In this document: in pieces, positions 1 to 13,100 of the stretch
Layout: every line of letters begins with the position of its first letter
How positions within the stretch are numbered: the stretch's first letter is position 1
From: Siderastrea radians
Taxonomy: Eukaryota > Cnidaria > Anthozoa > Scleractinia > Rhizangiidae
Reading direction: 5' to 3'
DNA: 64,000 nt
Assembly (NCBI GenBank): GCA_964017195.1
Contig: OZ024897.1
Location: 6,180,360 to 6,244,359 of the forward strand
Translations under genes and position numbers: made by a program
The notes under the pieces: model-generated
Seen by the model: only the letters and a program-made list of their open reading frames with translations
Told to the model about the DNA's origin: nothing
The model's database searches: none

Positions 1-1165
1 ATAAAGAAAATCGCCACTAAAGATAAAATGTCTTCATGCGTAATCAAATTCTCCCAATTAGTACCTTAAGAAATACATGGATTACAGTGAGGAGGACACG
101 CATGTTGATAACGGGGGTCGAAAGGGTTAAGCGACCACAACCACAACGCCAACAAAAACGTAGGGGGCTCAGTTTAGCTTCAATCTCCTCGTTCCAATTC
201 AATTCATGGCCCTAAATTTCTTCTGTGCCTAGCTTTCATGGATTCCAGATTCCGCCGCCTCCAGGTCTCAACTAAAATAAGGGAGACATTGAATACTGAA
301 TGGGAAAAAAACTTTAAGCCAACAGTTGAACCAAATTTTCCTGTCTTGTCCCTTAGTAGCTATTCTTAGAACATTTTAATCGTTGTAATTCTTTATCTAC
401 ATTTTGAAAATTCAAATTTGCAGCTGAAGATGACCTATGTAAGAGTCTTGTCAACTTAAAAATGTTGTTTTATTCTTTCAGTTTATTGTCACTCTGGTCT
501 TTTTACGGCCTTTCGTGGATTACACATGATCCGCCTCAAAAACCCCGATACCAAAGCACACAATCTTCTACTAGTCACCATACATGCGTTGGGGCATGCG
601 TTATAAGACTTAAGGACGTTCGCGCTAATTGTTTCTGCGCATCCTTACTGCGCACGCAATTCACTTCGCGATGTCATGCCACGTCTCATGAATTGAGCGC
701 GCGCGCTGTTGAAGAAATGTGGAGATATATAGCGCTAGTGGGCACTACAATATTTATGCACGGGTTTAATCCCCTTAAATATTCGGTGACCCCAGATTTT
801 CTCTTAATAGATTACGTTCTTCGTTGATTGTCTACGTTTTGTGAAAAATTAAAGAAAATATGTGTTGTGGAACTTTGATTTTTTTCAACTTTTCTGCCCT
901 CGCATCATCGAATACTGCTATTTTTGTAGCTGCACGGTTTTCACAAAAGTCCATCTTAGAGGATGAGTTTAACTAAAAGGATGACACCGGTTCAAATTAT
1001 TTCTTGACGGACCCACTTAAATAAAATTTGACTAAAAAAGTGGGTCTACAGCGAATCTTTCTTAATAGTTTCCAACTAACAAGCACTGAAGCCAAAAGGG
1101 CAAAATTGGGGTAGTTTTCCGCGCGCTTTATTTCGAAAACGAAGTCGGTGACCCCCCTGACATAG
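1..1165. other. Non-coding sequence, no gene recognised
   Basis: Presumed intron of NOS or upstream region. It holds only short ORFs without recognisable domains. I looked for the NOS heme-cysteine motif (RCxGRIQW-like) and later oxygenase motifs in all frames by eye and saw none. Confidence 0.5.
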
Positions 1166-4013
1166 CCTGGCATACGAAGCTTGCGCCCGCGGTGCTAGCG
1201 GCAGTGAAAACCGAGTTTTCCTACGTCATCATCCCTCATCGTAACATTGGGTGGACATTGGGTACATTGCGATATGGATTACATGATGTCACTTGCTAAT
1301 TGTCCAGTTTTTCCAACTCGAGCCAGAGGGCAGGAAAGCAACGGGAGCGAGTTGCATAAAACTTAACGTACGGCGAAACTTATAAGGCCAGCCGTTCACT
1401 CCAGTCAAAGTCACTATTTTAACGTCCGTCACTAGCTGTTACGTCCAGTGTTAGGTTTTTGCAATGATAGATAACTAACGAGGTGCATAGCGGCGAGCTG
1501 GTTATAATTATACGATAGCCAGCAAGTCCGAGTAGAATAATTGTTTTATTAAAACCTCGACCACTATAGCTGTTATAAAATCAAGACAGAAAAAAAAAAC
1601 CAGTAAGAGATAAAAAGGGACAAGAATTGGTCACATGACTGAACGAAAAAAGCGCCAAAAGCTTGCTAAGTGTGCAGCGTTTCTCTCCAAAGCTGAATGA
1701 ATCAAAATGAAACTGCTCCGAACCAAAGTGAACGAAGTGGCACAAGTTTTGGGAAAAAATCTACTAATTTTTGGCTCTGTAAATGCGGTACGTGTTTGAT
1801 TTTTCTTGAAACATTGTTATAATCATCGTTCAAAGTGGATTGAAGCTGTACGATTTCACCATATTAGCTGCGGGAGTTGAAACGGAGCAAGATTGTAATC
1901 CGTTCGCACAACGGCGTCATCATGTGCTTGTTTAATCGAACTGAAGACAAAATTTTAACTTGAACAGGTTATCTCTATGCAGCTCAGAAACAGGATTACT
2001 GTAGTGAGGAACGCCAGAATTCACCATCTTAGTTTATTAAAGGCAAGACACAAAACGCTGTTGTTCTCAGTTTAGGGTTGTGGACGGAATGGTAAAAACA
2101 ACACTCAAACAACTGGAAAGGGATTCAACTTCTTTTAGATAGCATCCGATTTGTATCAGAACATTTGGAGCTTTTGGAGCAGAGAGCTACAACGAGTGCA
2201 GGTAAACCAGAGTCAATTGCAACTTTGTGTGGTATAGCCAAAAAATGTCGCCGTTCCTTCTTTCTTGGTAGTTTGTGTTGTTCGGTTCTTGCTTAGATTA
2301 CTTCTTGATTTTTGTACTGACTCGCCATGAATGTGTGACAGTTTTTATTAAATGCTTCTCTTTCATTTTACTGTGTTTTATTTTACGTCTTGTCTTGATA
2401 CTTCAGAGTGGAAAGCCTTCCTGACTGATCGAACCCACCGCTCCTAATTTTTTTTTATGATCGACGTGACGATGAAAGAAATTATTAACCTGAATTGTAA
2501 ACACAACGCTAACTGCTTAAATTTCTATTTCTACACAGTTTCTTGTCGTATTAAGAAATTAGGCACTCCGGAACAATTTTGATTTGTGTCTCAGTGACGC
2601 CGTTGGAATTTCTGCTTAATTTAAATTCGTTGCAAAGTGGTTTTTCTCGTCCATTTTGTTCACTAGGTTGCTTGCTCATATTTAAAGATGAAAAACAACA
2701 AGGGAAAACATAAACGCAAAAGCACAATGCGGACCGCTGAGGAAACAGTAAAGTCGACTTATTTTCCTTCAAAAATAAGACTTCAGCGAGACATTCACCG
2801 ACAATGCTTTTTGCAGCATTCTTTGGAAAGCTTATTAAGGTCAAGAAGAGTACTCGTGAAACTACAGTTGCTCTGTTAAAAAAAACGAATGAACTCCCGG
2901 CAGCCGGGGATCGAGCGACTCGACAGACTTTGCAATCTAAATACCGGTACGCATTTTTCACTGATTCGCATGCCCACTGGCTGTTTAGCTCTGTCATTCA
3001 TTAAACAAGTTTGCTAAAATAAACAATATCGTTCAGGCATCAGGCTGTTTACTGGGAAAGACCCGAAAAATGTTTTCTGAAGCTTCCAAGCACAATTATG
3101 GAGGGAAAATGGCACAACTTTTTCGCCCGCGAAGTATTACTCGGGTGTTTTACAGAACACACCCTAAACTATTTTTCGGAAGCCTTTAGAGTCTCTTTTT
3201 GGACAAAATAGCTTTAGACCGATCGAGAACTGTTTCACCTATAGTTACTTGAATAACTTTTTCATTTCGATCTACAGACACGCTACAAAACCATGTTACA
3301 CTGAACTCACTCACTGAATCGGCGATTCTAATTTATGTTAGTCTCTAATTTAGGACAGAAATGGCATTCACTTCAAGTGAGGAAGCTGAAAATATAACAT
3401 TACAGGGAGCTGATAAAATATTCCACAACTGAAAAAACATAGAGCTTTACACTAAGACTATAAACTTGACGACAGAGCGACTGACTCTTCAGTTTGTTGG
3501 ATAATTAAATTAGCAATCAGTCAAAACAACCCAATGTGCGGTGACGAATACTAAACTGGATTGAGAAAACAACACCGACCCACTCTAAAATAGTCACACT
3601 ATCTAATTTTGGGATAAAATGTAAACCAGTTGCGAAATGAGAACCATAACAAAAAAAATCATAAAAGACTACGCAATGAACTGCAATTTTTTAAGCTTAC
3701 ATCAGATCGCTTATTTACGAAATTCCTTTCGTATGATTAAACGTAGAAAATGGGACAACTGACTTTCACAAAACTAAAACTGCATTGAGATAAGCACTTC
3801 TTTGCCTGCATTCATACATATAAATGTAAATCTAACTAGAATCACTGGTGTGACATTGCTGGTAAACGAACACAAACACGATGCTCGACTGAACAGGCGC
3901 CAACCTCGTTCCCGGGGTCCTTTCTCCTTATGACGTAGGAAAACTCAGTTTGCCCAGCGTACTGAGCTCTGATTGGTCAATTTCAATTTCAGTCGCGTGC
4001 ACCGTATGCCAGG
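1166..4013. mobile_element. Putative 2.85-kb element with imperfect terminal inverted repeats
   Basis: The left end has CCTGGCATACG followed after about 50 bases by GAGTTTTCCTACGTCAT. The right end shows the same two motifs in reverse complement (ACTCAGTTTGCC side at 3940, CGTATGCCAGG at 4003-4013). Its interior includes a stretch (about 2727-2880) with the 20-base match gcggaccgctNaggaaacag to 33090-33110, and one (about 3160-3260) related to the 217-bp tandem repeat at 38.05 kb. No transposase is visible. The ORF on the minus strand at 2551-2997 is unrecognised. The ends are imperfect, so boundaries are tentative. Confidence 0.35.
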
Positions 4014-4176
4014 AGGTAACTCATAACTGACTACAACCAAAGTATGAAAAAAATCTGTGTTGTAAAAGATTTTCGCAAGAAAGTCCTTAAATTACTTTCA
4101 GATCTACCTGGAATATGTGACGCAAATTTCAGTACTAAGCAATTGTTTATTGTGCTCTGCTACTTAGTTTTGCCAG

Positions 4177-7100
4177 TCGTTGGGCTGGAAAGGCAAAGGC
4201 GGCAGATTTGACATTTTGCCGCTGGTGTTACAAGCAAATGGTGGAGCTCCTGAGCTATTTGAAATTCCTGAAAATATTGTTCTTCAAGTGAAGATCAAAC
4301 ATCCAAAGTGAGTGCATTTCAGCTTGGAAATATTCCGTTTTCTGTTTATTGTGAAAAAATACGTGTTTGTAGTGCTTACAAGGGGAGACTGCTTCCAAGG
4401 GCACGTTTCTCGAAAGTCCCGTAACTTTTCGGGTCCGGAGCTATATTTTAAAATCAAAATCTATAGAATGGTGGTGTAGCTTTTAGCCCGCAACCCGCGT
4501 GACTTGTTTCGTCAACTAAGAATTTTAATTCTTAGCTTTAAAAACCAACAAATTCGAATCTTTAAGGTAAATTTTACGCTCATAAAATAGCTTTCCACGC
4601 CCGAAAAGTTATCGGGACTTTCGAGAAACGTGCCCTAGGGTCTTGTCACAAATTGTGCCACTTGAACATGTCGTTTGAGCATGCGCACGAGGGACTTTGC
4701 TTTGGGGAAAGACTTTTTTAGTCTTTGATTGGTACATTATTCTTATTTGGTCGCACGAACTTGTCAAATAAACAAAACACACGAGGAGACAAGCTAGCTG
4801 TGAGGGAAAAAGTCCTGAATATCGTCTTAAACCCAAACCAGTTTGAATCCTTTGGAAAAGTCGTAAGTATAACAGATTAGTACCGAAACATGTTATTCAG
4901 ACGAGGGGTCTTGTTGCCTCATGTCTGTCCACCTTTACGTCCTGCTCAGTTTTTCTAGTGGTGATAACCGTACCTGACTTCGCATTGTGTTTTGCTTTTT
5001 GACCTCTTCATAAAATTTTAAAGAGTAAATATGCTTACCACGTATTTACCTTGTCTCAACAGGTTTCCTTGGTTTGAGGAACTTGGGTTAAAGTGGTTTA
5101 CCGTACCAGTACAGACCGCGTTGATGCTGGACGCGGGAGGCCTGGAATTCACAGCCGCGCCATCCAGCGCATGGTAATTATGGTTATTATGTAGAACATC
5201 CAATGTGAGCAAACGCGAATTCTAACTGATTGCCTTGTATGAGTCTATCAGCTCTTATCACACATGTTCTTCATGATCGATTTGCTTCTATTCTGATCAG
5301 ACCTTTTGATTATTCCTATTCCACATATTGTAAAGACAATTTCCAAATATCCCGAGCAGTGGATCAGTGCTCGCTTCATACTGCTTTTTGACACACTTGG
5401 AGTTGCTAGCAAAAACTCAGACTTCATTTTAAGGCGTAGCACAGCACGTGTTTGTAGAGAAAACGAAAATTGTAAATTTTACTGAAGGAAAAGACCTTCT
5501 TTACTTGGAATGAAAGGATGTGGCTTGTGGAAATACAAATGAAATGAAGATGTGGCCATCGTAGTTGTAACTACCTTGGAAATGATTCGTTTCAGCAAAC
5601 TAATAAGCTAATGAAGTCATCAACAATGGTCATTACTTTCAAATCATCATAGCTGCGTGCAAATAGATACCTAGTGTTGACTCACCCCTGGACTGGACAG
5701 AAGCCTGGTAAGACTAGGGTTATTCTGGCCTAAGCCTTGTTCCGTGGACCGCAACATCTCAGGTATAAACCCGGCTAATCAGGAAGGATGCATGCTTTAT
5801 CCCACGCGTTCTGGTAATTCTGTAAGTCTGGTCCTCCAAATAACTGGGGTCCAGGGTATTTTAAACGAAAATTTCTACTTAAGAAAAATAATGCAGTCAT
5901 TTAAGAAAATAAAGTTTTGAATATGATATTTCAGGTACTTACTCACTGAGGTTGGAACCCGCGATTTAGGAGACCCACATCGCTACAATATGTTGGAGGT
6001 GAGTCAGCGGAAACAAACGAGGCCAGACCCTTAAGACTGCCGTCACTTGCTGCCCTCAAACACGTAAACCCCGAAATTAGATTTGACTTTCCTTGTATTT
6101 ATGGAATGCAAGGATTACTTCCTTTGCTGCGTTTGTTTTAAGCAGTAAATTTTTATATTTCATCGATTTTAGCCCCTTTATTCTATAAAAAAAATTGAGT
6201 AGTTTACTATTGAATTTGTAATTATTTTGTCATTTTCAGCACTTAATATTTTATGCAAGGGACAATAGGGCAGGGAAGGTTGATTTTTATAACCAAAACT
6301 TTTGTTAATTTTAGTCTTTTAACCACTGAATTTTCGTTTGTGATCTTTTGCTTTTTTTCTGTTTTTGTGTCCCCATTTAGTGGTGAAAAACTGCAATTTT
6401 TTCTCATCCCTAAATATGACTCTTAAGTTGCTGATTGATAAAATAACACTGCTTGGTCTGTTTAAATTCTTAACAATCAGTAAGTTTAAGGAGCGAAATA
6501 CTATTTCCCAAATTTGCCAGTTAACCTTACATTGCTGAAAATCCCAGCTGTCCTTGCTTTGTTTTGTTTTGTTTTTTGGAATTGAAGCCGGAACTTCTGC
6601 GGTTTGCTTCCCTCTTTGAGTTTTCTAAATGTTTTATGGGGGTGAGCGGCCCACCTCTTAATACCCCTACTTACTTTCAAACCAAAACATGTTATTTTCC
6701 TCTTCACTTTCAGATCTGTTCTCGAAATTGATTCTCGTGTTCAGGCCTGGCCCTAAATTGATACCCATTTTTAGAACAAAAGAGCTCAAAATCCATACCC
6801 ACTGGGGCTATACATACATATAGCTAATATGAGGGATGATTATCTCGACCTTTCTATCGAACCTCGTGACATGTTTTGTTGGTATATACTCTCATTATTA
6901 TCGTTTATTTTAGGTTGTCGCTAAGAACATGGGCTTAGATACCACGAGAAACACATCCCTGTGGAAGGATTATGCACTGGTAGAACTCAACTATGCCGTC
7001 CTGCACAGTTTCCAGGTCGGTAAAGTGCATCAATGTCTCCTTATAGAGAGGATTACCACTTTTCCCCCGTAAAATTTCCGAGAATAAGTCTCATTTAAAT

Positions 7101-10100
7101 CTCAGTACTAATGAGATTACCAAAACTCAAAATGTTAAATGTGACTGTCTTGGGTGTTGCTAATTGCCGCTTTGACTTCTTATTCACTCGCTAGTGAAAC
7201 CTGGGAATAGGTTCCTTAGTGGGGTTGGGTGCGCAAAGGAAATTGGCAGGCGGAGCGAGCATGGAACGAATTGGAAGAGCGAGGGGGGAGGGGATAATAA
7301 ACCGCTGTGTCTGGGCTAGGCTTCAGCAACATCTGCAGCTGAGGACATACAGAAGAGAAACTTCCTCTTTTGAACAATCTAATTCATTTCTGTATGGAAC
7401 ATGTAAGTGACGACCAGACTAAAATACAAGTAAACCACTATATATCTTTTTGACTTTTCTTACGTTTATTTAGGAGGCTGGTGTTACTATCGCTGATCAC
7501 CACTCAGCCACAGATTCCTTCATGAAACACTTAGGGAAGGAGGTTAGAACATAACATTTTCAAAATAATACAGTGCATATCAGTTCTCATTTTATACAAC
7601 GGACAGAGTAAAGTAGAAGTTCTGATTGGTTTATGAGAGTACAGATGCATGAATGACGTAATAAGCCGCAAAGTTCTGCGTGCGCAAATCATCACTACAG
7701 AGATATTTAAAAGCATTTCTTATTTTGTGTGAGATAACCGACATCAAAACAAACCATAAAACAAATAGATTCCATTTGGCCGTGCGGTGTACTCTTATAA
7801 TGCACAGAGGACGCCAAAACGTGGAAAAAACATCAGTCACGCTATTCGTCTGCGGCTCATGGTGTGCCACGTTTTGACGTCATCTGTGCGTTATCAGAGT
7901 ACACACGCACGGCCAAATGGAATCTATTTATAAAATTTAGTCACTTAAGATGCACACGTTACGTGCACTTCCCCATTTATCAGTGGCCTTCATCAGGAGA
8001 TGAGGGCGGCTGATTATACAGACCTACACCGGATCGAAGGATATAATTAGCAAAGTACTACCATATCGGTCAGTTAAAGTGCACCTAACCTAAAAATATT
8101 TTCTCGCTTAAGTAATTCTCTGCACCTGTCTCAGATACTTTAGGCCCTTTTTTCAATATATTTCTCGGAAAGTCCACTCTTAATGGGCCTATAAGGCCAG
8201 TTACAAAAACTGGTCGTCATTTGATTCATGATCGAGCAAGTAGGGGCATGGATCTATTCCTGAGATGAGGTCACAAACTGTTATGAGCCGCGGTAGATCT
8301 TTGAAAATAGCGACGCAAAGCAGTTTGTGACGTCATTTCAGGAATATACCCATGCCCCTCCCAGCTCGGTCGTGGATCAAATATGCCGAAGTTTTAGTAA
8401 CTTTTACAGCCCAATAAAAGGGAAATTTCCAGAAGGAAAAAGGCAAAAAAGGTTAGGTTCACTTTCAGATGCTAAGAAAGATGTGATACTCTATATGTCA
8501 CGAGTCTTAGCGAGACAAAGCTGAGTCTCGGACAGGAATCGAACCCATGACCTTCTGTACGACCGGCCGGACGCTGTAACCACTGAGATACTGGGAGATC
8601 TTCTAATCAACCTTCTTTACGTAGCTGAAGTCCTTTTAGAATGGGCTTTTTCAGCACACAGGTGTACCAGCTGTGCAGGACTCGGTTTATCAGTCTAAAT
8701 GCTGTTTTCACTAGAGAACCGATCTATAGTTATTTTTCTTGGTGATAGATATCAACGCTTTATGAATTTGAAATCCACATATTACCCATGTTGATGTTGT
8801 TATAACTTACCCCTTTTAGATGACCTCTTTCATCACGCACGTCTACCCAACTGTGTAGAGCGTTGTTACGTTCGCGCCCTTTGATCTCCTCATCGGTATA
8901 AATTTATCGGAAAAATCTGATAAATGTATTCCAGCAGACATATAGATAAACCAAATTGGTAGCGATTGTGTATTGAGTAACTGTAGCAAATGTGAAAAGA
9001 ATTTGTTCAATATTGACTGAAATAGTTCGTTTTGAAAAACGTCGAATTTATAGACGTTTGTATGGCTGGTTGATCTGTAAATGCCGAAACTTTTAAATAA
9101 ATCGTTTGAAACAATTTTCGAGCCGTTTCCTCTGAAAATTTCGTTGGCTTTTTCTAGTTGTGATACGTTTTCTTTATTGAGTAAATTTTTTCGATGAGTT
9201 AAAGATGTAAAGAGTGACGTCAGCAGAGATTGCCCTATGAAGTCTACCTCCTGCCAGGGGGGAGCAGCCGGTCTTAGGCCGCGGCAAAACGGTTCAACAG
9301 TTCCATGTAACGTCGTTGAGCTTGGCAAAAATGCGTTTAGGCCCCCTGTTAAATGACGTTAAATAATTCTGAAGGATGTTGAAGGATGTTAAAAGATGTT
9401 AGACAAAGTTTGATTGCTGTCAAACATTCGTGCAACAAAGTTGTATTCAGCAACGTTGGATGATATTAAAGGCCTTATGATTTGCCTGGTTGTTGCATTG
9501 CTAAAAAGTCCAGAGACAAAATAAGAATGGACCATAGAAACCGATTTCTCACCAGATGATCTTTAATTTCTTTTATAGATGAAGCTGAGAGGAGGTTGTC
9601 CAGCGGACTGGGTGTGGATCGTTCCTCCAATGTCGGGAAGTGCCACGCCAGTCTTTCATCAGGTGAGTTGGAAGGCTCGTAGCTTTTGGACAAATGATGA
9701 CTTAAAGCAAAAGATGTATATACTGTAGCGATGGAAATCACGTGAAAACCATACTGCTATTGGATTGGTCTTGCTTCCAGCTGGATGAATTAAAAAAGAA
9801 CATATTCACTATTAACTTAATTACTTCCGACATCGTCAACTTTGCAATGAAATAGAAAGGTTGACAGAGATAGCCAGGACTCGAAAAGTAAAAGTAGTGT
9901 CAAATCTGGGTACAATAATGAACTATAATGCAAATCCTGGATCAGTGTACTCAATCAACTCCACTCTTCAACTCTGCTCTGTGGTTTTCTATACGCGTGC
10001 TGTTTTGTTCTCTCTCGAATCACAAAAAGCATTCACAGCTAGTTTTCTGAAGTTATCAGAGATAGACTAAACAAGTTTTCTTGGGAAGAAAAAAGGGAGA

Positions 10101-13100
10101 AACTCGAGGGAAGAAACTAGTGTTTGCAATCTTCATGTTATTCGGTAACAAATAAAATATATTGACGAATGGAAGATCAATTTTGAACGTGGGGGCTCAA
10201 CTTTGAGGAGTGGTGATTGATTTAACGAGTCATAAAAGCTGCTTTCCTTTCACCGTGAACCTCATGGTTTGAATGATAAAGACAATTATTAAACTCGTTT
10301 TTTCGCAGATCAACCATTTACCTCAGCTTTTGCTTCCGGCTAACAATCGTTCTGCTCACCACATAGAAACCACGATATTTTTGCTCAAACTTATTAATTA
10401 TACAATAAATATGTGCATAAGTTCTATAAATCTTTACACAGGAAATGCTGAACTACACTTTGAAGCCAAACTTCGAATACCAGGTAACTCAAGTTTTGCT
10501 TGTGTTAGAAGCAAGTGCAGTGACTCTCACACAAATTGTCATTCTAACTTGTTCTTTTTAAAACAGCCCTGTCTTTGGGAGAGTTACGGTTCCACCAGAG
10601 AACAAAGAAAGAAACTGCCATTCAAAACTGTGGCCAAGTAAGCTTATTACATTGATCTATTAGTTTGTGTAAAAACAACAGCATTATATTTAACAATTAG
10701 ATTATGAGCTCGAGATTTCTATCGCGTGATAATTTATGAGGCCGAAGGCCGAATCAACTATCACGCATAGAAATCGAGAGCGAATAATCCCATTGTTTTA
10801 GTATAAATCTACTAGACGTTCAAAACTTAACAGCAGACACTACATGTTTTTATTGAAAAATGATATAAATAGGTCACACCGCGCGCGGAAAACACTCTAC
10901 TCACTATCTACAACAGAATAGATAGTGAGTAGCATAGCCAATCAGAGAACAGCATTAGTGATAGAACGCTAGTAGATTTATACTAATGAAAAATAGATGC
11001 TATCCTCTTCAGAATTAAATTTATATCTGCTGATTGTAAGGATTTCTTCTCCTGAAAATACCTGTATTCTACTGTTAAATAATAATCTGCAAAGCTATGA
11101 GTATATTTAGATCTGAAGATATCCATGATATCCTTCTGGCTGATAAGAACTTAAAGTTGTTGGTGTATAATCGATAGATACTCGGATTGTCCTCAAAATT
11201 CTTTTAAACCCTTTGCAGACGATGACCGCAAATGTTCGTGCGAACTTCGGAAAATGGTCGGAAATTTACGTAAGACCGTTTATAAACTATTTTTCTTAAG
11301 TTGATCTAATAATGAAAAAAAAAATCATCCGTGGATGCTTGAGATATAAAATTACCTTCAACTCAATTACTCGTCAGATCTTGAATACTGAAAGTGCATG
11401 GGATTTCTTATCTCCGCGCATCCATGTCTGAAAAGAAGAGTAGGATACCAAAAGCTAAAATTGGTCTCTATTTGTTTTGATTTTTTACAGTGCTGTTCGT
11501 TTCACAACTTTCCTCATGAGAAACGTGTTGCGTAAACGTCAGAAGGCCACCATTCTGTTTGCTACAGAGACCGGCAGATCGGAGGATTTCGCTCGGAATT
11601 TGGGCAAGATAATGTCACATTCGTTCGACGTAAAGGTTTGTTCACGAGGAACACACAATATTTAACTGATTTGTGAAATAATTGTCATTGGTGGAGGAGG
11701 AAAACGTTCTAGACAAACAACTTAAAACTCGCTTGATCTCGGTTATTTTTTAGCTACTGAAACTATTAAACCATCACAAAGAAACATGAATCGTCAGTTT
11801 TTTGGTCTGAAACAATTTATCATCATAAGGACAGAGACTTGCCTGGAGCATTTTCGTCTGTGTCATTTTCCATAGACGCCACAATGACTTTCTTCCTTCC
11901 TTCCGTCCCGCCTGCCTGCGTTTATTTATTTATCCCTCATCAAATAACATTTTCTTTTGTCTAACAAACCAATTTTCCTAATGTATGGGAAAGCAGGGAG
12001 GGGGGGGGGGGGAGAAGTTTTGATTCAAATGGCATTCAAGTAAGGTTCTTAGTCAAAAGATTGTCGGAGGAAAAACTGTTTTCATTTGAAAGACACATTA
12101 TTTTCTTTTGTCACAGGTGTTGTGCATGAAGGAGTACGAACATGCCCAGCTTACCCATGAGAGCCTCTTACTTGTAGTCACGAGTACTTATGGCCACGGA
12201 GAACCCCCAGAGAATGGGACTAGCTTCTCCAGTTACTTGCAAAGCATGAAATCCAGCGTGGACACAAGACCTTTGAAAAATCTTAGGTATGAAAAAAATT
12301 TCAAACCTCTTAGGCCTCGTCGTCTCCATTTGAAAACGGAGATTTCAAGACGTTTTCAGTCCACAAGTACCGTAAATACTCGAGTTAGCGCCCAGCTTTA
12401 AGAAAGCGCTCCCTTTCGAATAAGCGCCCCTCCCAAGGCTAAAAATATTATATAAGCGCCCCCACCCTCCCCCAAGAAAGTACGAACTACGGTACTGAAT
12501 GTCGTACGATATACGTATAGGGTACTTTTAATAAATATGACATATCAGTACAGGTGTTCTTTAAAGTCCTTTAAAGTCGCACCGGTTTTCTCATTTCCTC
12601 GAGAGAAATATCCATGTGAGTGTATAAGCGCTTCACGTTCGAAAGTTAGTAATAATAATAATATTTATTACTTAATATTGCGCAAATTAACATAAATACA
12701 TGATCAAATGCGCATTACAAATATAAGTTCCTCGTAAAACTTTGCGCCCAATCGCCGGCTTCTTGTTATTGCCCTGAAAGTTCCTGGAATCACGAGCCAT
12801 TTTCAAGCTCCCTGCCTCCAATGGCTTCAACCACCACCTGATTATCGAGGCCGAAAATTGAAAAACGAAATAAGCGCCCCCTTCGAATAAGCGCCCTACC
12901 TTCGAATTAGCGCCCTACCTTCGAATGAGCGCCCTACCTTCGAATAAGCGCCTTACCTTCGAATTAGCGCTCCCTTCTCGCCTTAGAAAATTAATAGGCG
13001 CTAATTCGAGCATTTACGGTATCGTCATTTTCTCTATCTAATTTATAACGTTTTAAATTGTAACGACAGGTTTATTAGTGACTTAAAAAATTGCGCATTG

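Larger units (their letters stand above)
4177..10483 (+). other. NOS: NOS oxygenase domain exons (visible residues 1-201)
   Basis: Seven exons encode the C-terminal half of the heme/arginine/pterin domain. Visible landmarks: [11 protein letters not shown] (residues 9-19) with the family's substrate-contacting glutamine; GLKWF and GGLEF; W81-Y82 followed by TEVGTRD, which keeps the arginine-binding glutamate (E86) and the pterin-contacting arginine (R90); [34 protein letters not shown], with the pterin-stacking tryptophan; PVFHQEMLNY; and FEYQ. Odd points: the near-invariant PFNGWYMGTE segment reads PSSAWYLLTE here, and the donor after 7542 (GTTAGA) is weak. The exon at 4177 starts in phase 0, so at least one upstream coding exon is expected. 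Confidence 0.93.
10567..11635 (+). other. NOS: NOS calmodulin-binding linker and start of FMN domain
   Basis: Exons 10567-10637 and 11491-11635. The phase-2 junction (GCCAA + T) makes the segment TVANAV, as in the vertebrate NOS calmodulin site. The stretch from [12 protein letters not shown] through [14 protein letters not shown] is basic and amphipathic, with bulky residues spaced as in 1-5-8-14 calmodulin targets. It leads straight into the FMN phosphate loop [12 protein letters not shown] (residues 248-259). This is the hinge that connects oxygenase and reductase in all animal NOS. The canonical PDPW after FEYQ reads PCLW. Calcium dependence cannot be told from sequence alone. Confidence 0.9.

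Noticed and set aside
2551..2997. 148-codon minus ORF as a gene
   Set aside because: No recognisable domain. It lies within a putative mobile element and overlaps two plus-strand ORFs. Length is possible by chance.
7980..8000. CTGATGA word on the minus strand as a hammerhead core
   Set aside because: No GAAA strand with a closing stem II follows.
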